Shown piece by piece: positions 1 through 9,071 of a stretch of DNA of 64,000 nucleotides. The notes under the pieces were generated by a model that was given only the letters and a program-made list of their open reading frames with translations, ran no database searches and was not told where the DNA came from. The stretch's first letter is position 1. Every line of letters begins with the position of its first letter. A program made the position numbers and the translations under genes. The stretch spans positions 1 through 64,000 of the forward strand of contig JAJRYD010000004.1 in NCBI GenBank assembly GCA_024275955.1. The letters are read 5' to 3'. The DNA comes from Nitrospirota bacterium. GTDB lineage: Bacteria > Nitrospinota_A > UBA7883 > JACRGQ01.

Positions 1-335
1 CACACCGCTGTCGCCTTGCAGGCGAGGCACTGCCAAAGGGAAACCATCGGCACAAAACCACGCACGGCGTGGGGCGAGCTGCCGCACGCGGTAAACACTG
101 CCTTACTGAACTTTAAAAAAAAGTTCGCCTCCACACCGCTGTCGCCTTGCAGGCGAGGCACTGCCAAAGGGAAACCGTCGGCACAAAACCACGCACGGCG
201 TGGGGCGAGCTGCCGCACGCGGTAAACACTGCCTTACTGAACTTTAAAAAAAAGTTCGCCTCCACACCGCTGTCGCCTTGCAGGCGAGGCACTGCCAAAG
301 GGAAACCATCGGCACAAAACCACGCACGGCGTGGG
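1..335. repeat. 131-bp tandem repeat, about 2.5 copies, each with four short stem-loops
   Basis: Copies begin at 1, 132 and 263; the third stops after about 73 bp. They are nearly identical (one visible A/G difference). Each unit carries four short inverted repeats. In the first copy these are TCGCCT/AGGCGA (11-25), CCACGC/GCGTGG (58-72), CCGC/GCGG (82-91) and GAACTT/AAGTTC (108-126). The open frames crossing it merely repeat with the DNA and are not counted as genes. The left edge may continue outside the window. Confidence 0.93.
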
Positions 336-437
336 AAGGCGAGGGGTCAAATACGGCATTTTGAACTGGAAGAAAAGTTATCCGCCGCCGGCGATAAGCA
401 AACCCGCAATGCAGGTGTGGTGTGGTAGATTGAGCGG
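336..437. other. Spacer between tandem repeat and smpB
   Basis: No gene is seen. The segment leads into smpB; only a weak ribosome-binding site (GAGCGG) lies close to the start codon and no convincing promoter was recognised. Confidence 0.5.
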
Positions 438-887
438 ATGATTAAGATAATAGGAACGAACAAAAAGGCGTTCCACGAATACCATATAACCGAAAAATAC
501 GAAGCGGGACTGGAACTAAGAGGAACGGAAGTAAAATCGCTTCGTGCTGGAAACGTCCGCATGAGCGAGGCATACGCATGGCCCAAAGACGACGAGCTTT
601 ACCTTAATAATATGTATATAGGCGAGTTTAAGCAGGGAAACATACACAACCACAATCCAACCAGAGAGCGGAAACTTCTTCTTCATAAAAAAGAGATACT
701 AAAACTGACAGCCAAAGCGCAGGAAAAGGGGCTGAACATCGTGCCTCTCAAAATATATTTCAAAAATTCGTGGGTGAAGGTAGAGCTGGGGCTAGGTAAA
801 GGCAAGAAAATGCACGACAAGAGGGAGACGATAAAAAAACGGGATATGGAACGGGAACACCAGCGCGACTACAAGGTTAAAGGATAG
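438..887 (+). CDS. smpB: SsrA-binding protein SmpB
   Basis: SmpB binds tmRNA and brings it to stalled ribosomes for trans-translation. The 149-residue length is typical for the family. Family hallmarks are visible: an early segment with GLELRGTEVKSLR (about residues 25-37), a middle block HNHNPTRERKLLLHKKEI, and the basic C-terminal tail beginning GKGKKMHDKRE that enters the ribosome. The ATG at 438 gives the standard N-terminus. It lies 2 bp upstream of a biotin gene, so it may share a transcript with the bio operon, although the functions are unrelated. The tmRNA gene itself was not found in the window. Confidence 0.97.
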   Translation: MIKIIGTNKKAFHEYHITEKYEAGLELRGTEVKSLRAGNVRMSEAYAWPKDDELYLNNMYIGEFKQGNIHNHNPTRERKLLLHKKEILKLTAKAQEKGLNIVPLKIYFKNSWVKVELGLGKGKKMHDKRETIKKRDMEREHQRDYKVKG

Positions 888-889
888 CG

Positions 890-1684
890 TTGAGCAAACT
901 TTCATGTCATATTTCCGGCAACGGCGAACCTGTTATGTTCGTCCACGGCTGGGGACTGAACTCCGCTATATGGAAAGAGCAGGTAAAAAATTTAAAAAAC
1001 GATTTCACCGTTATAACGGTAGACCTGCCGGGACACGGCCTCTCGAAACCTCTCTCTAAAAAGCTGACTATAGAGCTGTGCGCCGAAATGCTTTCCGCTT
1101 TTATCCGCGAGAACGGTTTTAAAGCTCTCCGGCTTGTCGGCTGGTCGCTCGGGTCGCAGGTAATCTTGCGCTCCGCGCTGGAGCTGGGTAGTGAGCATAT
1201 CCACTCGCTTGTGTTCGCAAGCGGTACGCCGTGCTACCTGTCGCCGACAGGCAAAGAGGAATGGGCAACGCACCCTGCCAAAGGAAAATATTTTGAGCGC
1301 CAGCTTCAAAACGATTTCAAAACAGCACTCGGCATTTTCCTTATGACCTTTTTTGAAGCGGAACCGGAGCTAACGCCAAAAAGGAGGAACGAAATAAAAT
1401 CACTTTTTTTCGATAAAAACTTTCCGCCAGACAAAAAATCGGCTCTTGAACTGCTGACAAGCCTCTACGACGACGACTTGAGAGAAGAGGCAAAAGAGCT
1501 TAAGGTACACTGTTTGATATGCCATGGGGAGCATGATATGATTGTCCCATCGAAAGTTACCGAAATATGGGGGTCTCTTTTAAAATCGCCGAAAACGGTT
1601 CTTATGAAAAATTGCGGCCACGCCCCTTTTCTTACTCAACCAGAAAATTTTAGAAACATACTCAAGAGGTTTTTTGCAGAATGA
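890..1684 (+). CDS. bioH: Alpha/beta hydrolase, probable pimeloyl-ACP methyl ester esterase (BioH-like)
   Basis: A 264-residue alpha/beta hydrolase. The oxyanion segment HGWG is at 19-22, the nucleophile elbow GWSLGS places Ser86, and Asp216 (GEHD) and His244 (CGHAPF) complete the triad. Fold alone would not give substrate, but the gene overlaps bioC by 4 bp (ATGA) and is followed by bioD-bioA, which supports cleavage of pimeloyl-ACP methyl ester, the step after BioC. Start is a TTG at 890, immediately after smpB. Other carboxylesterase roles remain possible because this fold is widespread. Confidence 0.85.
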   Translation: MSKLSCHISGNGEPVMFVHGWGLNSAIWKEQVKNLKNDFTVITVDLPGHGLSKPLSKKLTIELCAEMLSAFIRENGFKALRLVGWSLGSQVILRSALELGSEHIHSLVFASGTPCYLSPTGKEEWATHPAKGKYFERQLQNDFKTALGIFLMTFFEAEPELTPKRRNEIKSLFFDKNFPPDKKSALELLTSLYDDDLREEAKELKVHCLICHGEHDMIVPSKVTEIWGSLLKSPKTVLMKNCGHAPFLTQPENFRNILKRFFAE

Positions 1685-2463
1685 TTACCGAAAAAGTAAA
1701 AAAGTCGTTCACCAAAAGTGCTAAGAGCTACAAACGGCACGGCAGTCTCCAAAGAGAGGTTTCCAGATCGCTTATAAAAAACTTTTTCCCAAAAGGAATT
1801 TCATCTCCAAAAAAAATTCTTGATATAGGTAGCGGCACCGGCTTTACTTCGGCAGATGCCAAAAGAAAATGGCCGAGCGCCTCGATAACCGCCATAGATA
1901 TCGCGGAGCCGATGGTTGCTAAAACCAAAAGTTCCGGCATACCATCTTCAATAACGGCGGATGCCATAGAGCTTCCGTTCAAAAACAGGTCGTTCGATAT
2001 GGTGGTATCCTCCCTCGCTTTCCAATGGATAGCCGACTATGAAAAACTGTTTCTGGAAATCGAACGTGTATTAAAAAGCGGCGGCCTGCTCCTCTTTAGC
2101 ACCATAGGGCCTGGAAACCTTCTGGAGCTACGCACCGCCTACGATAGAGCATGCAGGGAATGCACAGGCCGGCCGGCCAATTTTCCGGAAATAACCAACA
2201 TCGAAAACCTAGCGGAAAAACTAAGAGGTACAGGCTTTTACGATATCAACTGGGGGCAAACTACTAAAAGCAGAAATTACGAAGATGTAAATGATTTTTT
2301 CCTCGCGCTAAAAGGTGTTGGGGCTACAGCTCCCAGAAGACCAAGCAACCCGCCGAGAAGAGATATTATCAGCAAGACCGTTTCATACTACCCCTGTAGC
2401 GATGGCCCTATAAATGCGACTTACGAAATCATTTACGTCAACGGAATAAAGAGTGGGGCATAG
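1681..2463 (+). CDS. bioC: Malonyl-ACP O-methyltransferase BioC
   Basis: A 260-residue class I SAM methyltransferase. Motif I is ILDIGSGTGFTS (about 46-57), the acidic SAM-ribose region is AIDIAEPM, and further family blocks include LPFKNRSFDMVVSSLAFQW and the LFSTIGPGNL segment typical of BioC. It methylates malonyl-ACP to disguise it for elongation by fatty acid synthase into a pimeloyl chain. It overlaps bioH by 4 bp and the bioD-bioA gene by 11 bp, so all three are probably translationally coupled. Length is close to the family norm (about 250-265). Confidence 0.93.
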   Translation: MITEKVKKSFTKSAKSYKRHGSLQREVSRSLIKNFFPKGISSPKKILDIGSGTGFTSADAKRKWPSASITAIDIAEPMVAKTKSSGIPSSITADAIELPFKNRSFDMVVSSLAFQWIADYEKLFLEIERVLKSGGLLLFSTIGPGNLLELRTAYDRACRECTGRPANFPEITNIENLAEKLRGTGFYDINWGQTTKSRNYEDVNDFFLALKGVGATAPRRPSNPPRRDIISKTVSYYPCSDGPINATYEIIYVNGIKSGA

Positions 2464-4525
2464 CGGGCTTTTCATTACCGGCGTAGGCACCGGCGTAGGT
2501 AAAACGATTACCTCTGCCGCTATCGCGCACCTTTTAAAGAAAAACGGTCATGCCGTCGACCTTATGAAGCCGGCGCAGACCGGCACCAACGGAAAAAAAC
2601 CTTTCTTAGAAGACATCGGACTTATTAAAAAACTGTCCGCCGCCGATACGCCGGACAGCCTTGCCTCCCCGTACCGTTTCAAAGCTCCGCTCTCGCCGTA
2701 TCATGCCGCTCTAAAAGAAAACAAGAAAATAAGCCTTAAGAAAATAACCGGCAAGTTCAAGCAGATACAAAAAGAACGCAAAAGTTTTATCATAGTCGAA
2801 GGGGCCGGCGGCCTTATGGTTCCGCTTACCGAAAAACAATTCTGGCCCGACCTGATAAAAATGCTGGATATACCGATAGTGATAGTAACTACCCCCGCGC
2901 TTGGCATGATTCACCAGACTCTAAGCACCATCCTTACAGCCGAAATGTACGGCCTCGATATAGCCGGTATCGTAATAGTAGAAACAGACAAAAAAAAACA
3001 TCCCGACATCGACACAAAGTGGCTGGAGAAAAATGCCGGATGCAAGATACTGGCAACACTCCCTTTTACCGGCTCCATTAACAGCCCAAAAAGATTTCGA
3101 GCCTATGCAGAGAAGCATCTCCCCTCTGAACCTTTCGTCAATCTCCTTAAAAAAAAGGAAAACAGCAGGCTTCAGAAAAAACTGGAGAAAAGTGACAGAC
3201 AGCATATATGGCATCCGTTTACCCAGATGAAAGAGTGGATGGAAGAGGATATGCTTATTGTCGATTCCGCTAGCGGCACGAAGTTAAAAGATATTCATGG
3301 CAACAGCTATTACGACGGCCACTCGTCCTACTGGGTAAACATTCATGGGCATAGCCACCCAAAACTTATGCGAAGCCTGCATAGACAATCGGCAAAGCTC
3401 GACCACGCGACATTCCTCGGCCTCACTCATCAGCCGGCGATTGAGCTTGCGGAAAAACTGGTAGAGATAACTCCGCAAAACCTGCGGAAGGTTTTCTACT
3501 CGGATAACGGCTCCACCGCGGTGGAAGTAGGCATAAAAATGTCGGTACAGTATTTTAGACAAAGAGAAAAAAAACGAAAGCCGAAAAAAACAAAGCTGAT
3601 GGCGCTTGGTGAAGCGTACCACGGCGACACTCTTGGGGCTGTTGCCGTTGGGGGAGTGAAAATGTACCGAAAAATTTTCGCCCCCCTTCTTGCCGATACT
3701 GTTTTCGCGCCGTCGCCCTACTGCTACCGCTGTACGGTAGGCAAGGAATTTCCAGAGTGCGGCCTCTCTTGCGCCGAGGAGATGGAAAGAATAGTAAAAG
3801 CAAACCACGAAAGTATAGCCGCCTTTGTGATAGAGCCTATGGTTCAATCTCCGGGGGGGATAATAATCTCTCCTCCCGGCTACCTTAAAAGGGTTCGTGA
3901 TATCTGCTACGAGTACGACATCATTATGATAGCGGACGAAGTCGCCGTTGGTTTTGGCAGAACGGCCAAGATGTTCGCGTGCGAACACGAGAACGTAGAG
4001 CCGGACATTATGGCGCTTTCCAAAAGTATAGGTGCCGGCGTAACGCCTCTTGCCGCCACGCTGGCTACGGACGAAATATACAACGCCTTTATCGGCAATT
4101 ACGACGACAAAAAAACCTTTTTTCACGGCCATACATTTACCGCCCACTCACCAGCATGCGCCGTCGCGCTTGAGTCGCTAAAACTTTTTGGCGATGGAAA
4201 GCTTTTAGCCAAAGTGGAGGAAAAAAGCGCGCGGATTGGCGATTTTCTTGTAAAGTTCGAGGATCTGCCGCATGTCGGCGATATACGGCAGTTGGGGATG
4301 ATAATAGGCATAGAGATAGTAGGAAACAAAGAGAGCCGAAAGCGGTTCACCCCCTCCAAACGGACAGGTCACGCAATCTCGATGGAAGCTAGAAAAAGGG
4401 GGCTGATTGTAAGGCCACTTGGGGATATAATGGTTCTCTTTCCGATACTTGAATCAATGGAAGATGAGCTGGAAGATATGGTGAATATTCTGCACGAATC
4501 TATAGCGGCTGTTACCGGCGGTTAA
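2453..4525 (+). CDS. bioDA: Fused dethiobiotin synthetase and DAPA aminotransferase (BioD-BioA)
   Basis: One 690-residue frame holds two biotin enzymes. Residues 1 to about 220 are BioD, with P-loop GVGTGVGKT at 10-18 and the EGAGGLMVP block. Residues from about 245 to the end are BioA, a PLP fold-type I aminotransferase with WHPFTQM, SDNGSTAVE, GEAYHGDT, IADEVAVGFGRT and a predicted PLP lysine K524 in LSKSIGAG. A four-cysteine segment (CYRC...CGLSC) lies near 3720-3770. BioA and BioD act in consecutive steps (KAPA to DAPA to dethiobiotin). The order mirrors the plant BIO3-BIO1 fusion. Start is GTG at 2453, overlapping bioC. The frame runs without interruption through the junction, so this is a true fusion in this sequence. 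Confidence 0.95.
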   Translation: MGHSGLFITGVGTGVGKTITSAAIAHLLKKNGHAVDLMKPAQTGTNGKKPFLEDIGLIKKLSAADTPDSLASPYRFKAPLSPYHAALKENKKISLKKITGKFKQIQKERKSFIIVEGAGGLMVPLTEKQFWPDLIKMLDIPIVIVTTPALGMIHQTLSTILTAEMYGLDIAGIVIVETDKKKHPDIDTKWLEKNAGCKILATLPFTGSINSPKRFRAYAEKHLPSEPFVNLLKKKENSRLQKKLEKSDRQHIWHPFTQMKEWMEEDMLIVDSASGTKLKDIHGNSYYDGHSSYWVNIHGHSHPKLMRSLHRQSAKLDHATFLGLTHQPAIELAEKLVEITPQNLRKVFYSDNGSTAVEVGIKMSVQYFRQREKKRKPKKTKLMALGEAYHGDTLGAVAVGGVKMYRKIFAPLLADTVFAPSPYCYRCTVGKEFPECGLSCAEEMERIVKANHESIAAFVIEPMVQSPGGIIISPPGYLKRVRDICYEYDIIMIADEVAVGFGRTAKMFACEHENVEPDIMALSKSIGAGVTPLAATLATDEIYNAFIGNYDDKKTFFHGHTFTAHSPACAVALESLKLFGDGKLLAKVEEKSARIGDFLVKFEDLPHVGDIRQLGMIIGIEIVGNKESRKRFTPSKRTGHAISMEARKRGLIVRPLGDIMVLFPILESMEDELEDMVNILHESIAAVTGG

Positions 4526-4572
4526 GGTTTTTTGCGGATAAACGGAGTTAGCATAAAAGCTATAGGCTAAGG

Positions 4573-5988
4573 ATGGAAGTTCCATTGGAAAAATTTCAGG
4601 ACGAGTGCGCCGTATTCGGAATATACGGAAGCCCAGAGGCCTCAAACCAGACATACCTGGGCCTTTACGCACAGCAACATAGGGGACAGGAATCTTCCGG
4701 TATAGTATCTTCGGACGGTGAGGATCATTACGTTTTAGTCGGCATGGGGCTTGTCAACAAGGTTTTTAAAAAAGAAAGCATAGAAAAACTAAGAGGTAGC
4801 ATAGCTATCGGTCATAACCGATATTCCACTACCGGCGAATCGCTTTTAAAAAATGCCCAGCCTCTGGCGATAGAATATTCCGACGGGTATCTGGCGATAG
4901 CCCACAACGGCAACATAGTGAACGCCGCGTCTATAAGAGCCGACCTCGAAAAACAAGGCTCCATCTTCCGTACCACTATGGATACCGAAGTGGTGGCGCA
5001 CCTTGTGGCGAAATCTACCGAAACCAGTTTTATGCCAAAAGTTATAGACGCGCTTTTGGAAGTAAAGGGCGCCTACTCGATGCTGATAATGAATGACAAC
5101 GAAATGATAGTTGTGCGGGATCCGTACGGCTTTAGGCCTCTGGCTATGGGCAGGCTTGGCGACGCTTACGTCTTCGCCTCCGAGACATGCGCGTTCGACC
5201 TTATAGGGGCGACCTACGAACGGGACGTGATGCCGGGCGAGCTTATCCATGTTACGGAAGAAGGTTATAAATCGCATTTCCCGTTTCCAAAGAAGGAACC
5301 CCGCCACTGCGTGTTCGAGTTCATATATTTCGCAAGGCCCGACAGCTACATCTTTGGAGAATCTGTCCACAAGGTAAGAAAAGGGTTCGTACGCGAACTG
5401 GCAAAAGAAAAGCCTGTAAAAGCAGACATTGTTATACCAGTCCCAGATTCCGGCGTGCCTGCCGCGATGGGATACGCCGAAGAATCCGGTATTCCGTTCG
5501 ACATAGGGATGATAAGAAACCATTATGTCGGGCGCACCTTCATCGAGCCGGAAAGCAGTATCCGGCATTTCGGCGTCAAGATAAAACTAAACCCCATAAA
5601 AGCGATAATCGAAGGTAAGCGCGTAGTGCTGGTAGACGATTCCATCGTAAGGGGAACTACCAGTAAAAAAATAATCTCGATGGTAAAGGCGGCAGGTGCC
5701 AGCGAGGTGCATATGAGAGTAAGCTCACCGCCTACTACACACTCCTGCTTTTACGGAATAGACACCCCAACGCAAGGAGAGCTTGCCGCCGCCAACTACA
5801 GCCTTGCTGAGATAGAAAAATATCTTAAAGCCGATTCACTCGCCTACCTTAACCAAGATAGAATGCTCGCGATGTTTGGAGGTAAAGGGAACAGCTACTG
5901 CACCGCATGCTTTGACGGCAACTACCCGATACAGCGATACGACACCGAAATACTCCAGCCGGAACTTTTCGATAGGATAGGCGAGTAG
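4573..5988 (+). CDS. purF: Amidophosphoribosyltransferase PurF
   Basis: First committed step of purine synthesis: glutamine and PRPP give phosphoribosylamine. The N-terminal Ntn-type glutaminase domain begins after a short propeptide, with Cys12 in DECAVFGI as the expected nucleophile after processing. The phosphoribosyltransferase domain has the PRPP loop VVLVDDSIVRGTTSKK. Four cysteines expected for the Bacillus-type 4Fe-4S cluster are visible: one in HCVFEFIYFARPDS, one in SCFYGID and two in SYCTACFDG. Length 471 matches that class. It stands 47 bp after bioDA and may be the last gene of the same transcript. Confidence 0.97.
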   Translation: MEVPLEKFQDECAVFGIYGSPEASNQTYLGLYAQQHRGQESSGIVSSDGEDHYVLVGMGLVNKVFKKESIEKLRGSIAIGHNRYSTTGESLLKNAQPLAIEYSDGYLAIAHNGNIVNAASIRADLEKQGSIFRTTMDTEVVAHLVAKSTETSFMPKVIDALLEVKGAYSMLIMNDNEMIVVRDPYGFRPLAMGRLGDAYVFASETCAFDLIGATYERDVMPGELIHVTEEGYKSHFPFPKKEPRHCVFEFIYFARPDSYIFGESVHKVRKGFVRELAKEKPVKADIVIPVPDSGVPAAMGYAEESGIPFDIGMIRNHYVGRTFIEPESSIRHFGVKIKLNPIKAIIEGKRVVLVDDSIVRGTTSKKIISMVKAAGASEVHMRVSSPPTTHSCFYGIDTPTQGELAAANYSLAEIEKYLKADSLAYLNQDRMLAMFGGKGNSYCTACFDGNYPIQRYDTEILQPELFDRIGE

Positions 5989-6074
5989 GCTGGAGGAATT
6001 TACAGCTCACTTTCAATATAAGCTTCCATAGCGGCCTTAAGCGAGAGAAAAACAAAAAGTTAAAAACTCCCTCC

Positions 6075-7517
6075 CTACTCCCTCACGTTAAAATATTTCC
6101 AGAGCATCTTTTTTGCCGTCTCTAAATATCTCCCTTTGCCTTTCCTATACCTTCGTAAATCGTCAACAACTCCTCTTAGCAGTCTCTTATCCTCTCTATA
6201 ACTCCTTGCCAGAGAATTATAAAGAATATGGGCCTCACGTTCGTTGCCTGCCGCGAGCTGGGCTATAGCAAGGTGCCTCTTAGCCAGCGCGCTTCTGCCG
6301 GCGACCTTGGCGGACCAAAAAACAGCATCTTCATACCTCTTCGCGAGATAAAGCTCACGTCCATAAAGCTCCATCCCTGCAAAACTCCCCTGCTCGGCGG
6401 AAAGTTTTAGCCATTTAAGCGCTTCGCCTCTATCTTTTGGCAAACCATCTCCAAAACTATACGCCCTGCCAAGATAATACTGCGCGTCGGCATATCCCTG
6501 CATGGAAGACTTTTTAAACCAATAGGCGGCGGCACGGCTGTTTCGCTTGGTGCCGTTTCCAAGTGAATAGGCTAACCCCAGCATATACTGCGAACGTCTA
6601 TCGCCCTCCCGCTTTGCCGACTTTATAAAAAGCTTAAACGCTTCGTCATCTTCCCCCGCTTCATGCAGTTCAACCGCTTTTTCATACCGCCCTTTTGAGA
6701 GCTTTTTATCTTTTTGTTTTTTGTTTTTTAGCGCGGCAACTCTTCTGGGCGGTTTTACGTCTAAACGAAAATATCTATGAGGATCCTGTTTCTCGCCGTT
6801 TACCAACAGCTCGTAATGCAGATGCGGGCCGGTAGATTTACCGCTGTTTCCTACCTTTGCTATAATCTGCCCAAACCTTACGCGCTCCCCTTTTTGCACA
6901 AGATTGCTCGCGTTATGCGCGTACCGTGTCGTGATGCCGTTGCCGTGGTCTATTACCACCTCTTTGCCATACCCGCCGTTCACGCCTGATTTTAGAACCG
7001 TCCCGTCTGCTGTAGCGATAATATCGGAACCGAGAGAGGCGGCGATATCTACAGCTCGATGCATTTCGCGCCTGCCGCTAAAAGGAGAAACCCTAAAGCC
7101 AAACCCGCTGGTAACCCATCCGTTGACCGGCCAGATGGAAGGGATGGAAGGCTTTGGAGCGTTCCCATCAAGATATACCTTGCCGCTGTTCATATCTATA
7201 GACTGCTTTAAAACCCAGAATTTCCCGCCGCCGATGCTAACCTCTGCCGGCATCCCCCATTTCTCCGGTTTGCCGGTAGTGCCGGTAAACTTGGCCTTAA
7301 GCCCGTCTTCGAGCCGCGCGCAAATGCCAAGCTCTATATACCGAGCAACCTTCTCAAACCCTTTGGGAGTAGCCTTTAAAAGGAGAGAGTACGCCTCGTT
7401 TAGCTTCTCTTTTGTTTCGCATATAACAAACCCCTCGCGGGTACTGCCGGAAGATGAGTAGGCACTGCCGGCCAAAGTGGTAAAGAGCAGGCAGGCGGTA
7501 AAAACGAACAATCTCAC
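6075..7517 (-). CDS. Secreted M23 (LytM-type) metallopeptidase with C-terminal Sel1 repeats
   Basis: A signal peptide (VRLFVFTACLLFTTLAG and following) directs export. A central M23 domain has the zinc motifs HRAVD and GPHLHYE plus TRYAH, so all expected metal ligands are present and the enzyme should cut peptidoglycan cross-bridges. The C-terminal half carries Sel1-like/TPR helices (for example YMLGLAYSLGNGT and YYLGRAYSFGDG), usually protein-interaction modules. The start is GTG at 7517 or TTG at 7520; GGGAAAGG upstream fits the GTG best. It is monocistronic and convergent with purF. The peptidase-Sel1 combination is less common than M23 with LysM or coiled coils. Confidence 0.88.
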   Translation of the reverse strand: MRLFVFTACLLFTTLAGSAYSSSGSTREGFVICETKEKLNEAYSLLLKATPKGFEKVARYIELGICARLEDGLKAKFTGTTGKPEKWGMPAEVSIGGGKFWVLKQSIDMNSGKVYLDGNAPKPSIPSIWPVNGWVTSGFGFRVSPFSGRREMHRAVDIAASLGSDIIATADGTVLKSGVNGGYGKEVVIDHGNGITTRYAHNASNLVQKGERVRFGQIIAKVGNSGKSTGPHLHYELLVNGEKQDPHRYFRLDVKPPRRVAALKNKKQKDKKLSKGRYEKAVELHEAGEDDEAFKLFIKSAKREGDRRSQYMLGLAYSLGNGTKRNSRAAAYWFKKSSMQGYADAQYYLGRAYSFGDGLPKDRGEALKWLKLSAEQGSFAGMELYGRELYLAKRYEDAVFWSAKVAGRSALAKRHLAIAQLAAGNEREAHILYNSLARSYREDKRLLRGVVDDLRRYRKGKGRYLETAKKMLWKYFNVRE

Positions 7518-7668
7518 CAAAAATTAACCTTTCCCAAAAACAGTCGGTATGTCTGCTGTATGCCTATGATATGCAACCATAAAACCGAAAATCAAGCGAG
7601 CCGGAAATAAGGTATCGTCGTACTCTCCCCACGATGCAATATAGCCCAAACTCGGATATAATCAGCCG

Positions 7669-8400
7669 ATGGCAAAACTTGGGGTAAATGTAGATCATGT
7701 GGCGACGCTTAGGCAGGCACGGCTTACCAGCTATCCCGACCCGGTTACCGCGGCTAAAATAGCACTTTCCCACGGGGTCTCCTGCATAACGGTGCATCTG
7801 CGGGAAGATAGACGGCATATACAGGACGACGATCTATACCGTATAAGAAAGCTACCCAACTGCCGGCTTAACATGGAGATGGCGGCAGAGGAAGAAATTA
7901 TAAAAATTGCGCTCGACCTAAAGCCGGATCAGGTAACGCTGGTTCCTGAAAAGCGGGAAGAGCTTACAACCGAAGGCGGGCTGGATGTCGGCCGGAATTT
8001 CGACCACATCCGCGATACCGCGAAGCGTTTTAACGAAAGCGGGATATCTGCATCGCTCTTTATAGATGCCGACAGCAGTCAGATAGAAGCGTCATCGCTT
8101 ACGCAGGCTGTCGCTGTAGAGCTAAATACCGGCCCGTATTCCCAAGCGAAGTCCGAAAAAGAGGCTTCTAAAAAGCTAAGAGAAGTTAAGGAAGCGGCGG
8201 CGTTCGCTAGCGGTCTTGGCCTTACGGTACACGCGGGGCATGGCCTTACATACAAAAACGTGATGTATATCTCCGACATCCCCCATATAAACGAAATAAA
8301 TATCGGCCACAGTATAGTTTCCCAAGCTCTATTTGTAGGTTTCGATCAGGCGGTATCAATGATGAGCGGTATCATAGCCAAACAGCCGGTAAGCTTTTAA
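7669..8400 (+). CDS. pdxJ: Pyridoxine 5'-phosphate synthase PdxJ
   Basis: A TIM-barrel enzyme that condenses 1-deoxyxylulose 5-phosphate with 3-amino-1-hydroxyacetone phosphate to give pyridoxine phosphate. The 243-residue length and blocks are diagnostic: GVNVDHVATLRQAR at the N-terminus, TVHLREDRRHIQD, LVPEKREELTTEGG, VHAGHGLTY and NIGHSIV near the end. It precedes a Dabb-domain gene by 3 bp, so the two are probably co-transcribed. PLP made through this pathway is the cofactor of the BioA domain upstream, though no regulatory link is seen. Confidence 0.97.
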   Translation: MAKLGVNVDHVATLRQARLTSYPDPVTAAKIALSHGVSCITVHLREDRRHIQDDDLYRIRKLPNCRLNMEMAAEEEIIKIALDLKPDQVTLVPEKREELTTEGGLDVGRNFDHIRDTAKRFNESGISASLFIDADSSQIEASSLTQAVAVELNTGPYSQAKSEKEASKKLREVKEAAAFASGLGLTVHAGHGLTYKNVMYISDIPHINEINIGHSIVSQALFVGFDQAVSMMSGIIAKQPVSF

Positions 8401-8403
8401 CAG

Positions 8404-8709
8404 ATGATTCGGCATATCGTCCTTTTTAAAATGAAAGAGAGCTCCAGCGAAAGTGATAAAGATAGGCTTGTGCTGGAACTAAGAGAGCTAAAAGAATCAA
8501 CCGGCGGGCTTATGCTGGAAAACGAGGTGGCTGTCGATATCGCCCGCCTGCACAACTCTTACGATGTAGTGCTTAACTCCGTTTTTGAAAATATGGAGGC
8601 GGTCGGAAAATACGCGGCCCACCCCAACCACCTAAAGGTGCTGGAAACGATAAAGGCACTCTGCTCCAAAACGGTAAAGGCAGATTACTTACTGCCAAGT
8701 ACCGCCTGA
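8404..8709 (+). CDS. Dabb-domain (stress-responsive A/B barrel) protein
   Basis: A 101-residue single-domain protein of the Dabb family, a ferredoxin-like dimeric barrel. Visible family signs are the opening IRHIVLFKM and the C-terminal AAHPNHLKV segment. Family members vary in function (some bind hydrophobic ligands or act as cyclases), so no reaction is assigned. It follows pdxJ by 3 bp. Its 3' end overlaps the convergent CBS-domain gene by 25 bp. Confidence 0.85.
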   Translation: MIRHIVLFKMKESSSESDKDRLVLELRELKESTGGLMLENEVAVDIARLHNSYDVVLNSVFENMEAVGKYAAHPNHLKVLETIKALCSKTVKADYLLPSTA

Positions 8710-9071
8710 GGAGTAAGCACACCGAAAACAGCCCCGTCTTTCATCACAATAAGATGTTTGACCTTACTTGCATCCATCATTTTTCTTGCCTCGAAAATTG
8801 ATTCGTCAGCCGGAATCGTAAGCGGATCGGGTGTCATAATTTCTGATAGACCAGTAACGGAGAGATCAATCTTTTTGGCAACCCCGCGCCTTACGACATC
8901 GGACTCGGTAACAATTCCGAGCGTTTTATCGCCGTCAACCACCAGAAGGGAACCGGCATCCTCTTCCATCATTCTTGTCGCGCCTGCCTCTATGGAAGCA
9001 TCTTTTGGAAGCGTAACAACCTTCCTGTCAGTAATGCTTTCCACTGATAACAAAGTCTTGAAATCATCCAT
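8685..9071 (-). CDS. Two-CBS-domain protein
   Basis: A 128-residue protein made of two CBS motifs, which usually bind adenosyl ligands such as AMP, ATP or SAM. Repeated patterns are visible: AGSLLVVDGDKTLGIVTESDVV in the first (VVD...GIVTESD) and VKHLIVMKDGAVFGVLTP in the second, each preceded by a MT/IMTPDPLTI-type strand. The ATG at 9071 is preferred over a longer open frame because GGAGGGG precedes it. Stand-alone CBS pairs are often energy-sensing or of unknown role. It is convergent with the Dabb gene. Confidence 0.9.
   Translation of the reverse strand: MDDFKTLLSVESITDRKVVTLPKDASIEAGATRMMEEDAGSLLVVDGDKTLGIVTESDVVRRGVAKKIDLSVTGLSEIMTPDPLTIPADESIFEARKMMDASKVKHLIVMKDGAVFGVLTPQAVLGSK

Noticed and set aside
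1-335. CRISPR array
   Set aside because: The repeat unit is 131 bp without unique spacers, so it is a simple tandem repeat.
16-428. Overlapping small frames in the 131-bp repeats
   Set aside because: They repeat with the DNA and have no independent support.
336-437. tmRNA gene next to smpB
   Set aside because: No tRNA-like ends or tag-coding frame seen nearby.
3284-4147. Long open frame of 287 codons on the strand opposite bioA
   Set aside because: It lies entirely antisense to a well-conserved enzyme, has no recognisable domain and reflects the codon bias of the real gene.
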